Positions 10,197 to 18,583 of a stretch of DNA of 64,000 nt are shown one piece after another. The DNA is from Bacillota bacterium (GTDB lineage Bacteria; Bacillota; Desulfotomaculia; Desulfotomaculales; Ammonificaceae): NCBI GenBank assembly GCA_040755295.1, contig JBFMBK010000013.1, positions 1-64,000 of the forward strand, in the 5' to 3' direction. The translations under genes and the position numbers were made by a program. The notes below the pieces were generated by a model that was not told the origin of the DNA, did no database searches, and worked only from the letters and a program-made list of their open reading frames with translations. The first letter of the stretch is position 1. Each line of letters starts with the position of its first letter.

Positions 10197-10943
10197 ATGG
10201 GTAACGCAAATGAGATTGAAAGGTTTTATGCCGAAGTCCGCAAGAATATTCAGGCGCTTGGCAAAGATCTCGTCCTGCAGGTTTTTTCCAACATTTGGCT
10301 TAGGGAGACTTCGCGTTATAAATACTCGTACAATTTCTCCTGGCTTGGAAGACCGATCATCCAGTTGCCGCAGGATATGGTTGCGATGCAGGAACTAATT
10401 TGGCGGGTACAACCTGATTTAATAATAGAAACAGGAATTGCCCATGGCGGTTCACTTATTTTCTATGCCTCGATGCTCGAATTAATCGGAAAAGACGGCA
10501 TGGTTCTGGGGATTGATATTGATATCCGTAATCATAACAGGACCGAAATTGAAAAGCACTCGATGTCCAAAAGGATTACCATGATCGAAGGTTCTTCAAT
10601 CGACAATAGGGTTCTTCAACAAGTGTCCGATCTGGCTAAGGGAAAGGAAAAGGTTATAGTGGCTTTGGATTCCAATCACACTCATGATCATGTTTTCAAA
10701 GAATTGGAGTTGTATTCACCATTTGTCACCAAGGACAGCTATTTGGTCGTCTTCGATACCCTTGTGGAAGACATGCCCGAAGACTTTTTCCCGGACCGCC
10801 CGTGGGGTAAGGGCAATAACCCTAAGACCGCTGTTAAGCAGTTTTTGCAGAATAACGACTGCTTTGAAATAGACAAGGAAATTGAGCAGAAGCTTCTTAT
10901 CACGGTAGCTCCCGACGGCTATTTAAAGCGCATAAAGGGGTAA
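10197..10943 (+). CDS. CmcI-like (cephalosporin hydroxylase family) methyltransferase
   Basis: 248 residues. It contains LPQDMVAMQELIWRVQPDLI, ETGIAHGGSLIFYASMLEL, GIDIDIR and VALDSNHTHDHVFKELELY, which define the cephalosporin hydroxylase/CmcI family. Despite the name, members in polysaccharide clusters are SAM-dependent O-methyltransferases, including rhamnosyl O-methyltransferases. With the preceding TylF-like enzyme it could add a second methyl ether to one sugar. It lies between the TylF-like gene and the aminotransferase with short gaps. Confidence 0.82.
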   Translation: MGNANEIERFYAEVRKNIQALGKDLVLQVFSNIWLRETSRYKYSYNFSWLGRPIIQLPQDMVAMQELIWRVQPDLIIETGIAHGGSLIFYASMLELIGKDGMVLGIDIDIRNHNRTEIEKHSMSKRITMIEGSSIDNRVLQQVSDLAKGKEKVIVALDSNHTHDHVFKELELYSPFVTKDSYLVVFDTLVEDMPEDFFPDRPWGKGNNPKTAVKQFLQNNDCFEIDKEIEQKLLITVAPDGYLKRIKG

Positions 10944-10949
10944 TTACAT

Positions 10950-12086
10950 ATGAAAACAATACCTGTTGCCGGCCCCTGGATAACGGACAGGGAAATCAAA
11001 TATGTAACGGATGCCGTTACCAACGCCTGGTACGGTAATGCGAATATATACAATCAACGCTTTGAAAAGGCTTTCGCCGAATACATCGGTGTCCGTCATG
11101 CCATCTCGCTCCCTTCTTGTACCTCGGCGATTCACCTGTCATTATTATCCTTGGGTATTAAGGAAGGCGACGAGGTAATAGTTCCCGATATAACCTGGAT
11201 CGCAAGTGCCGCCCCGATTTCATACGTAGGTGCTACGCCGGTTTTCGCCGATATTGATGAAAAAACCTGGTGTCTGTCTGCAGAATCGTTTGAGCGGCTG
11301 ATAACCCCCAAAACCAAGGCTGTAATTCCGGTGGATCTTTACGGCAATATGCCTGAAATGGACAGAATCAGAGAAGTAGCACAGCAATATGGAATTGCGG
11401 TTATAGAAGATGCCGCCGAAGCAATAGGTTCCGAGTACAAGGGACACAAAGCCGGGAGTTTCGGCGACACGGGGGTTTTCAGCTTTCATGGTTCAAAAAC
11501 TTTGACTACCGGCGAAGGTGGAATGTTGGTTACAAACCGTGATGATCTATACGAACGCTGTCTGTTCTTAGGAGACCACGGACGAGAACCGGGCAATAAA
11601 TTATTTTGGAACACTGAAGTAGCTTACAAATACAAAATGAGCAGTATGCAAGCAGCCCTCGGACTAGCTCAAATAGAACGGATAGACGATTTGATTGGTA
11701 CGAAACGTCAAATCTTTGATTGGTATCGAAAAGAACTATCTAAAATTAATAGCATTACCCTGAACTACGAAGCCCATTCTACAAAGAATACCTACTGGAT
11801 GGTCACTGCTATCCTATACCAGGAAACAGGTATAAGAAAAGAAAAGCTAATTGCAGAAATGGCGCAAAAAGGTATCAGTTGCCGGCCGTTTTTTCATCCT
11901 TTGAGCCTCCTTCCTGCGTATGACGGGTTGGAGCAGGCCGTTTCAGTCCGGTTGAACAATACAATAAGCTATAAAGTTTCTCCTTACGGGATAAACCTTC
12001 CAAGCGGTTTTAATATGAATCGAGAAAAAGTAAAGTATGTTTGCGATTCCCTACGCAGCATCATAAGGAGCAACGTTGGTGAATAG
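10950..12086 (+). CDS. DegT/DnrJ/EryC1 sugar aminotransferase (perosamine-synthase-like)
   Basis: 378 residues, fold type I PLP enzyme. Key parts are the TSAIHLSLLSLGIKEGDEVI segment, DAAEAIGSEYKG, and FSFHGSKTLTTGEGGM with the PLP-binding Lys183. The lysine excludes the histidine-bearing RfbH-type dehydratases, so this is an aminotransferase acting on a keto-sugar nucleotide. The sequence resembles GDP-perosamine synthase, and a GDP-mannose 4,6-dehydratase is in the cluster, but transamination of the CDP-ketosugar made next door is equally possible. The ribosome site aaggggt precedes the ATG. Confidence 0.87.
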   Translation: MKTIPVAGPWITDREIKYVTDAVTNAWYGNANIYNQRFEKAFAEYIGVRHAISLPSCTSAIHLSLLSLGIKEGDEVIVPDITWIASAAPISYVGATPVFADIDEKTWCLSAESFERLITPKTKAVIPVDLYGNMPEMDRIREVAQQYGIAVIEDAAEAIGSEYKGHKAGSFGDTGVFSFHGSKTLTTGEGGMLVTNRDDLYERCLFLGDHGREPGNKLFWNTEVAYKYKMSSMQAALGLAQIERIDDLIGTKRQIFDWYRKELSKINSITLNYEAHSTKNTYWMVTAILYQETGIRKEKLIAEMAQKGISCRPFFHPLSLLPAYDGLEQAVSVRLNNTISYKVSPYGINLPSGFNMNREKVKYVCDSLRSIIRSNVGE

Positions 12087-12957
12087 TCGTCCTCTAGTTT
12101 CTATCGGGATGCCGGTTTATAACGGCGAAAATCTTATCGAAAAAGCGTTAGATACATTAATCGCCCAAGAATACGATAATTTTGAACTGATTATTTGCGA
12201 CAATGCTTCAATAGACAATACGGCAGATATTATTAAAAAATATTCAAATAAGGATAACCGGATAAGATATACGAGAAACCAGGATAACATCGGACCTCTC
12301 GGCAACTTTAAAAAGGTGCTCGAGCTATCCCAAGGCGAGTATTTCATGTGGGCGGCACATGACGATATGTGGCACCCTTCATATATTCGTGAATTATTAC
12401 TTCTTTTAAACCAATATGATTCAGCGGTACTTGCGGTTTCCCAAGTAGCAAAAATCGAGTTGTCCGGAGAACTTAGGTACATTCGCCCGTTGGTGCGAGA
12501 TTCATTAGGGATGCCGTACATTGAGCGACTACGTTACTTCTTAAGTAATACATACGGCGCACTTGTCTACGGTCTTTTTCGCAGACATATCTTAATGGAA
12601 TCCGCGTCACTGATGGATAGGAAAGATCCAATGGGCACAGACGTTTTAATTGTGCTGAGTTGCATCGATAAAGGAGATCTCGTCACTTTTCCGGAACCAC
12701 TGTTTTTCGAAAGAAAGCACGGCTTTAGTTCAAATGTAAGTACATACCAAGGACTTTTTAAAGTATTATTTTGTCTCTTTGAATATTCAAGATTGCTGTT
12801 CAAGTGCTTCAAATGGTCCGATTTGCCGTTTTTCCAGAAATTTTGCCTGTTCAAAGCCTGTTCCCTACATATTGGTAGAAGATTAACTGGTACATATTAC
12901 AGGAATCTCATCTATCTTCAGTTGCGGAAAAAGATAACTAAGTATATTGGACAATAA
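12079..12957 (+). CDS. Family 2 glycosyltransferase
   Basis: About 292 residues, GT-A fold. It has SIGMPVYNGENLIEKALDTL at the N terminus, ELIICDNASIDNT, and the nucleotide-binding acidic stretch MWAAHDDMWH in place of a classic DxD. The C-terminal third has basic and hydrophobic patches suggesting membrane association. GTG at 12079 is preferred over TTG at 12076 because aaggag ends 8 nt before it. It overlaps the aminotransferase by 8 nt and is AT-rich. The donor and acceptor are unknown. Confidence 0.85.
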   Translation: MNSRPLVSIGMPVYNGENLIEKALDTLIAQEYDNFELIICDNASIDNTADIIKKYSNKDNRIRYTRNQDNIGPLGNFKKVLELSQGEYFMWAAHDDMWHPSYIRELLLLLNQYDSAVLAVSQVAKIELSGELRYIRPLVRDSLGMPYIERLRYFLSNTYGALVYGLFRRHILMESASLMDRKDPMGTDVLIVLSCIDKGDLVTFPEPLFFERKHGFSSNVSTYQGLFKVLFCLFEYSRLLFKCFKWSDLPFFQKFCLFKACSLHIGRRLTGTYYRNLIYLQLRKKITKYIGQ

Positions 12958-13027
12958 GATATCTTGACGATATTGTGAAACTTAGTAATGCTGCACAAAC
13001 GCTTAATCATTGAGGTTGATAGTTTTT

Positions 13028-14401
13028 ATGCCGAAAGTAACTATTTACATACCAACGTACAACTACGGCAAGTACATTAAGCAGGCGATCGAAAGCGTGC
13101 TGCGCCAGTCCCATGATTCCTGGGAGTTGATTGTGATTGACGATGCATCAATGGATGAGACCGGGGCAGTCCTGTCAACCTTTGAGGGGCACCCTAAAGT
13201 AAGGATTTTAGTCAACCAGCAAAACCTCGGGCTTACCCGTAACTGCAACCGCGCCATAGAGCTGTCGTGCGGCGAGTACATTATGCGGCTGGACGCGGAC
13301 GATTACCTGGACGAAAACGCTTTGCTGGTTTTAAGCAATACATTGGACCGAAACCCTGAGGTCGCACTTGTCTACCCTGACTACTGGACAATCTCAGAGA
13401 ATGGAGAGATCCTGAGGCTGGAGCGCCGGAGCAAGGTAAACGACGAGATTGAGTTGATGGACGTCCCCGCGCACGGCGCCTGCTCAATGATCAGAAAATC
13501 GTGTCTGCTCGACCTTGGCGGATATAATGAGGATATCCGGTGCCAGGACGGGTATGATCTGTGGTTGAGGCTGATCCGGAAGTATCCGGTTTCAAACGTA
13601 AACCTTCCCCTTTTTTACTACCGTCAACATTCGGGCAGCTTGACGACCTATACCGACCGGATTTTACGGACCCGCCAGCGCATCAAACGAGATTTCGTAG
13701 AAAGACAGGACATGCCTCCTTTAAAGGTCCTGGCCGTAATACCCGTCAGGGGAGCGGAAACCGCCAACGGTTTACCGCTTGGCATGCGCCGTATCGCGGG
13801 AAAACCGCTCATGGACTACACCGTTCAAGCGGCGCTTGAATCGAAAGCCTTGGACCGTATAGCGGTAACCTCCGACAACCGTCAGGTGTTGGAGCACGCA
13901 GCTTCCTTCCCGGACGTGGAAACAGTATACAGGAGTCCTGAACTGGCTCGTATGCACTTTCCTATAGAACCGACGGTTTTACATGTTCTGAACAAGCTGA
14001 AGGAAAATTCGGGTTATGTGCCCGACGCGGTACTCCTCCTGTATGTCAACGCCCCCTTGCGCCAGGCCCGGCACATACAAAAAGCGATTGACACATTGCA
14101 GATTTTTAGTTGCGACAGCGTTATATCGGTAAGGGAGGACGACAGTTTTTTTTACCGGCGTAGAAAACACGGGCTTGAACCGCTTATCAGGGAAAGGCGG
14201 CTCCGGCTGGAAAAGGAAATGCTTTACGCCGAAAACGGCGCAATCGTATTGTCAAAAACGGAAACCATAACCCAGTCAAAATTTGTGGGATCTACGGTCA
14301 GTCACATATTGATGTCCAGGGAGGAGAGCTTTCAGATAGATTCCGAGTTTGAATTCTGGCTGGTTGAGCAGATATTAGCCGCAAGGCAGATGAAAGAATA
14401 A
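13028..14401 (+). CDS. Fusion: family 2 glycosyltransferase plus NeuA-like cytidylyltransferase
   Basis: About 457 residues. Residues 1 to about 228 form a GT2 domain: VTIYIPTYNYGKYIKQAIES, VIDDASMDET and Asp89-Ala-Asp91. Residues from about 229 form an acylneuraminate cytidylyltransferase-like domain: VLAVIPVRG, IAGKPLMDYTVQAALES, VTSDNRQVLE and the IDSEFEFWLVEQ end typical of NeuA. One protein could thus activate a nonulosonic acid with CTP and transfer a sugar. The neighbour is NeuB-like, which supports the activation role. The ATG at 13028 is chosen because it begins at the conserved domain; an in-frame TTG at 13010 is possible. Confidence 0.8.
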   Translation: MPKVTIYIPTYNYGKYIKQAIESVLRQSHDSWELIVIDDASMDETGAVLSTFEGHPKVRILVNQQNLGLTRNCNRAIELSCGEYIMRLDADDYLDENALLVLSNTLDRNPEVALVYPDYWTISENGEILRLERRSKVNDEIELMDVPAHGACSMIRKSCLLDLGGYNEDIRCQDGYDLWLRLIRKYPVSNVNLPLFYYRQHSGSLTTYTDRILRTRQRIKRDFVERQDMPPLKVLAVIPVRGAETANGLPLGMRRIAGKPLMDYTVQAALESKALDRIAVTSDNRQVLEHAASFPDVETVYRSPELARMHFPIEPTVLHVLNKLKENSGYVPDAVLLLYVNAPLRQARHIQKAIDTLQIFSCDSVISVREDDSFFYRRRKHGLEPLIRERRLRLEKEMLYAENGAIVLSKTETITQSKFVGSTVSHILMSREESFQIDSEFEFWLVEQILAARQMKE

Positions 14402-14434
14402 AGGGCTGCTAATAACGAAAGGACGACTGGAACG

Positions 14435-15442
14435 GTGAAGGTCAACGGTTTTGAAATAGGAAAATCGTATTTTATAATCGCGGAGATAGGCAACAATCAC
14501 GAGGGCGACTTCGAGACCGCCAAAATGCTGGTGGAAAAAGCAGCGGAGGCCGGAGTCAACGCCGTTAAGTTTCAGACGCTGTGGGCGGAAAAGCTTGTTG
14601 CAAGATCTGAGGAACAGCGGTTGTTTCAGTTAAAGAAATTTGAACTTTCAAACGACCAGTACAGGCGATTGGCGGCATTATCGAAATCAAAAGGACTGAT
14701 CTTCATCTCCACCCCCTTTGACTTCGAAAGCGCCGATATGCTGGACGATCTTGTTCCCGTCTTTAAAATCGCCTCGGGGGACTTAACAAATTATCCTATG
14801 ATAGAGCACATCGCCAAAAAGGACAAGCCCATCTTTCTATCCACAGGGATGGGAACCGATGAGGAGATTACCGGAGCGCTTCAAACGATTAAGCTGGTTT
14901 CTTCACGGCCGTTGAAAGAGAAGGTTGTCCTGCTGCACTGCGTTTCCAGCTACCCCACGCCCATCGATCAGGCCAATCTTCTTTCCATTCCATACCTGCG
15001 CGAGCGTTTCAACGTCCTTACCGGATACTCCGACCACACGCTGGGCGCTTTGGCCTGCCAGACGGCCGTTGCCCTCGGCGCCTGTGTCATTGAAAAGCAC
15101 TTCACGTACCGGAAGCAGGACCAGGTTTTCAGGGACCACCAGCTATCCCTGGAGCCCGGTGAGATGGCGGAACTGGTGAAAAGCATCCGCCAGATAGAGA
15201 AATCCCTCGGACAGCCACTGAAAAGCGTTATGGACTGCGAACGGACAAACCGGGAACCGATGCGAAGGAGCGTCGCAGCGCGGCGGGCTTTGCGCGCGGG
15301 AGAAATCATCGCAAGAGAAAGCATTACCTTCCTGCGCCCGGCGAACGGGATACCCGCGCAGAACTGGCCGTCCGTGGTCGGCCGCAGAGCGCTCCGGGAC
15401 ATCCCGGAAGGAACGATCTTACGCGAGGAGGACTTGCAATAA
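14435..15442 (+). CDS. neuB: NeuB-family nonulosonate synthase
   Basis: 335 residues. FIIAEIGNNHEGDFETAKML, VNAVKFQTLWAEKL, FISTPFDFES, FKIASGDLTN, GYSDHTLGALA and VIEKHFTY are hallmarks of the TIM-barrel N-acetylneuraminate/legionaminate/pseudaminate synthase family (and B. subtilis SpsE). A C-terminal antifreeze-like SAF domain follows (about 275-335). It condenses phosphoenolpyruvate with a six-carbon aminosugar. It starts at GTG after an aaagga site. The enzyme that supplies the free sugar (NeuC-like) is not in the window, so the exact acid made is unknown. Confidence 0.88.
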   Translation: MKVNGFEIGKSYFIIAEIGNNHEGDFETAKMLVEKAAEAGVNAVKFQTLWAEKLVARSEEQRLFQLKKFELSNDQYRRLAALSKSKGLIFISTPFDFESADMLDDLVPVFKIASGDLTNYPMIEHIAKKDKPIFLSTGMGTDEEITGALQTIKLVSSRPLKEKVVLLHCVSSYPTPIDQANLLSIPYLRERFNVLTGYSDHTLGALACQTAVALGACVIEKHFTYRKQDQVFRDHQLSLEPGEMAELVKSIRQIEKSLGQPLKSVMDCERTNREPMRRSVAARRALRAGEIIARESITFLRPANGIPAQNWPSVVGRRALRDIPEGTILREEDLQ

Positions 15443-15474
15443 CAAACCGAAAGTCTGCCGGCGCCGGGAGAACC

Positions 15475-16215
15475 TTGAAGAGAACAGGCGCCATTAACGG
15501 TACGGGCACCAGAACCATGGTGCTGGTCGGGGTCCGGTACGGATCGAAGCGCCTGCCCGGCAAAGCATTGGTCGAAATAGCCGGACAATCAGCGCTTGAG
15601 CACTTAATCGACCGGCTGAAACTAGCCTCCATCCCGGCGGGAATCATCGTCTGCACCTCTACCAACCCTGAAAACGACCTGATCGCCGAAACCGCATTAC
15701 GTAAAGAGGTCGGCTGCTTCAGGGGAAGCGAGGAGAACGTGATGGAGCGTTTCATACAGGCCGCCGATAGGGAGAACGCCGATAATATCGTAAGGGTTAC
15801 GGGCGACGATATCCTGATAGATTGGGTTCACCTCGACCGGGCTATAGATTACCACAACCGAATGAATGCCGATTATACGTGGTATGGAATTCCCAAAGGA
15901 ACGGAGACCGAAATTATTTCGACTCCGGCACTGAAGCGGGCTTACAGTTTGCTCAATGACCCGAGCCATCGCGAGCATTTGACTTACGCGGTTAAGCGCC
16001 CGGACCTCTTCCGGGTATGCGAAATGCCGGTGGCTGAGAAATACCGTAAAGGTTACAGTTTCACGCTGGATACCGCTGAGGATTTGGAGGTATTAAAAAT
16101 AATCTTCCACGGCCTTTACGACGGTAGACCTTTCACGCTGGATGAACTGATAACGTTCGTCGAGCGGAACCCGGAACTTAAAGCAAAAGCGACAAGAGAA
16201 TGTAGGTTTTCCTAG
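15475..16215 (+). CDS. SpsF-like cytidylyltransferase
   Basis: Up to 246 residues. VLVGVRYGSKRLPGKAL is the SpsF/KdsB-type nucleotidyltransferase loop, followed by CTSTNPENDLIAE, RVTGDDILIDW and YSFTLDTAEDLE. SpsF homologues act in spore-coat polysaccharide synthesis in B. subtilis beside the NeuB-like SpsE, the same pairing seen here. The start is uncertain: TTG at 15475 has gggag only 4 nt upstream, and ATG at 15517 lies just before the conserved loop but lacks a ribosome site. With the NeuA half of the upstream fusion the cluster has two CMP-sugar-activating domains. Confidence 0.8.
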   Translation: MKRTGAINGTGTRTMVLVGVRYGSKRLPGKALVEIAGQSALEHLIDRLKLASIPAGIIVCTSTNPENDLIAETALRKEVGCFRGSEENVMERFIQAADRENADNIVRVTGDDILIDWVHLDRAIDYHNRMNADYTWYGIPKGTETEIISTPALKRAYSLLNDPSHREHLTYAVKRPDLFRVCEMPVAEKYRKGYSFTLDTAEDLEVLKIIFHGLYDGRPFTLDELITFVERNPELKAKATRECRFS

Positions 16216-16251
16216 GAATAACGGGATGATTATGAACAAGGAGAATCAGTA

Positions 16252-17370
16252 TTGAAGGCGCTTTGTGTTCCAAATACGGTTTTCGAACTTTACTACCTGA
16301 GCGCGGTCGGGTACCTTCTCAAGTTGGCCGAACCGGAAACAGAGCTTCGACTTTTGACCACGCAACGGGTTTTCCGGAAGCTGAATGCAGACCTGGAAAA
16401 GTTGTATGCAAGCATCAACGTTGTCAGGTTCCCAGGCCTGGTCCGGCGTCCCTGGTCCGACATGGCTCAAAGCCGGGCTTTCGTGCACCAGCTACGAAAA
16501 AAACAAACGGACTTTGATTTCATACTCATTAGTTCTTTTCGGGAGTACTTTGCTAACATCATCTGCCGGCAACTTGGTGACAAGTCACGGCTGGTGGCTT
16601 TAAGGATGTGCGACCAGGAACGAGATAGCATGTGTCAATCAAAAAAATTTTTATATCCTTTATACAATAATGTTTTCAACACGTTGTTCGGCGCCTCCAC
16701 CTTGGAATACCGGTGGAACTCGGACTCAACTTTCAACTACGCGTACTGGTTCAAGCGCAACCCCTATCACCGGACTATCTGCATTTCCGACTGGGGGCAA
16801 GGCCACAAGGGTCCGGCCTACAGGTTGCCTCCTCCTTTTGTCGCGCTGCGGCATCTATACGGGATTAATCAGGAAGGTAATGATGAAAAGTCGGTTCTGG
16901 TGGCAGGCGAAAGAACCCCGCTTTTCGGCATAGACGACCCGTCTATTCAGGAATTGTACGACGGAATACTGGATTTTATCAAACGGCGCTTTACGGGATA
17001 CCGTCTACTGTTCAAACCCCGACCGGGGCTGACGGATACCGAAAGACTTAAGCTGGAGGGCTTTGAAATGGTATCCCCCAAGATACCATTCGAAGAGCTG
17101 TGCCTGCGCAACCGTTTCAGCAAAGTAATATCGGTCAAATCCACGGCATCCAAGGTAGCGGCATTCTGCGGGCTGCCCGCCTACGTGCTTTACCCAATGT
17201 TCAAGCTGCCGGCGAACCTGCGTACGATGCTTGACGCTTATCAATCCGACATGCGTTCGGTTGTTAAGGTTTCGGAACTCGACCAGTTGGCGGAAGACCC
17301 CCCGTTCGTGCGCAGTACTGGTCTTGACGAGTTGAGCAGCTCCTTCTGGCAGGCGGTGGCGCAACAGTGA
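16252..17370 (+). CDS. Putative glycosyltransferase, possibly polysialyltransferase-like
   Basis: 372 residues, not firmly recognised. The TTG start has aaggag 8 nt upstream. There is no signal peptide. The C-terminal half shows SVLVAGERTPLFG, RLLFKPRPGLTD and VISVKSTASKVAAFCGLP followed by a proline-rich hydrophobic stretch. That pattern (basic KPRP-like motif, then Ser-Thr-rich loop) recalls GT-B enzymes that use CMP-sugars, such as the bacterial polysialyltransferase families. The NeuB/NeuA/SpsF genes directly upstream fit a CMP-nonulosonate user. The GTGA overlap with the next gene suggests joint function. Family assignment is inference. Confidence 0.5.
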   Translation: MKALCVPNTVFELYYLSAVGYLLKLAEPETELRLLTTQRVFRKLNADLEKLYASINVVRFPGLVRRPWSDMAQSRAFVHQLRKKQTDFDFILISSFREYFANIICRQLGDKSRLVALRMCDQERDSMCQSKKFLYPLYNNVFNTLFGASTLEYRWNSDSTFNYAYWFKRNPYHRTICISDWGQGHKGPAYRLPPPFVALRHLYGINQEGNDEKSVLVAGERTPLFGIDDPSIQELYDGILDFIKRRFTGYRLLFKPRPGLTDTERLKLEGFEMVSPKIPFEELCLRNRFSKVISVKSTASKVAAFCGLPAYVLYPMFKLPANLRTMLDAYQSDMRSVVKVSELDQLAEDPPFVRSTGLDELSSSFWQAVAQQ

Positions 17371-18551
17371 GGTTCTTAATAATAAGCACAGACTATCCCG
17401 ATTTCCTGGAGTGGGTCTACTCCCGGAATCCCGGCCTTGAAAAGCAGCCCTACGATGAACAGATGCGGGTCCGTAACGAAAGCCTCTTCGGAGTGGCGAA
17501 CTTTTACTCAAGCAACCTGTGCAAGCTCGGGTACGAGGCTTGGGACATTCACGCCAACAACGGGTTCATGCAGGCGGCCTGGGCAAAAGAACACGGCGCC
17601 GCGGGCAAAGACAACGCGCTGACGCAACTTCGCCTGCGCGAGTACTTAAAAAAACTGCGGCGGACGGCTGCCCGGACGCCGCTTAGGCTGTTAAAGCCTT
17701 TCTTCCGTCCCGTCTTGCAGTCGCTTGACAGCCGGCAGAACTGGTTTTACGAAATTCTCGCGAAACAGATAAAGCACTACAAGCCCGATATCCTTTTCAA
17801 TCGGGTAGTTAACAACGTCAGTCCAAATTTTCTTAAAGAGATGAAACCTTATACCCAGTTACTAGTGGGGCAACATGCCGCCACAAAGCTGCCGGAATCG
17901 GAAGACTGGGGTTGTTACGACCTGGTCATATCGTCATTCCCGCCAACGATAGATTGGTTCCGGCAGAAGGGCGTCAACTGCGTTTTAAACCGTCTAGCGT
18001 TCGAGCCGCAAATCCTTTCGTACTTGAAAGACAGCCGGAAAGACATACCGATAAGTTTTATCGGTTCTTTTCATGCGGTACACAAAAGCCGGATCGAGTT
18101 GCTGGAGACCATAGCCGCACGCTTCAGCGAGCTAAAGATTTGGGGACCAAGCATTAACCAGCTTAGAAACAGCCCGGCACTTCAGAAACATTATGCTGGA
18201 CCCGCATGGGGCCGGGAAATGTACCAAATTCTCCAAAATTCTAAAATTACTTTAAATCATCACGGAGACGTTCCCCCGTACGCAAACAATTGCCGGTTAT
18301 ACGAAGCAACGGGAGTCGGGACCCTTCTTATCACCGACTGGAAACAAAACCTGCACGAGATGTTTGAGCATGGAAAGGAAGTAATCGCTTATCGGACCCC
18401 GAAAGAATGCGCCGACCTTATCGGGCACTATCTGGAAAACGACCGGGAACGGGAAACCATCGGCCGCACGGGACAAGATAAAACCCTGCGCGACCATACT
18501 TATTATCAAAGGATGCAAGAGTTCGCGGAAGTCATTAAAAAGCAATTATAG
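17367..18551 (+). CDS. CgeB-like glycosyltransferase
   Basis: 394 residues. The C-terminal half has IGSFHAVHKSRIELLETIA, KIWGPSI, YQILQNSKITLNHHGDVPP and NCRLYEATGVGTLLITDWKQNL, which match the glycosyltransferase domain of CgeB and related GT-B enzymes (CgeB acts in the B. subtilis spore crust). The N-terminal half is a divergent acceptor domain. The GTG start overlaps the upstream TGA. With the SpsE/SpsF-like genes nearby it supports a spore-surface or S-layer role for the glycan, but a cell-wall polymer is equally possible. Confidence 0.72.
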   Translation: MRFLIISTDYPDFLEWVYSRNPGLEKQPYDEQMRVRNESLFGVANFYSSNLCKLGYEAWDIHANNGFMQAAWAKEHGAAGKDNALTQLRLREYLKKLRRTAARTPLRLLKPFFRPVLQSLDSRQNWFYEILAKQIKHYKPDILFNRVVNNVSPNFLKEMKPYTQLLVGQHAATKLPESEDWGCYDLVISSFPPTIDWFRQKGVNCVLNRLAFEPQILSYLKDSRKDIPISFIGSFHAVHKSRIELLETIAARFSELKIWGPSINQLRNSPALQKHYAGPAWGREMYQILQNSKITLNHHGDVPPYANNCRLYEATGVGTLLITDWKQNLHEMFEHGKEVIAYRTPKECADLIGHYLENDRERETIGRTGQDKTLRDHTYYQRMQEFAEVIKKQL

Positions 18552-18583
18552 AATAAAATAAACTCCTCCAAAGTGAGATGCAA

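Noticed and set aside
10950-12086. RfbH-type 3-dehydrase completing a dideoxysugar pathway
   Set aside because: Lys183 is present at the PLP position, whereas RfbH-type enzymes carry histidine there.
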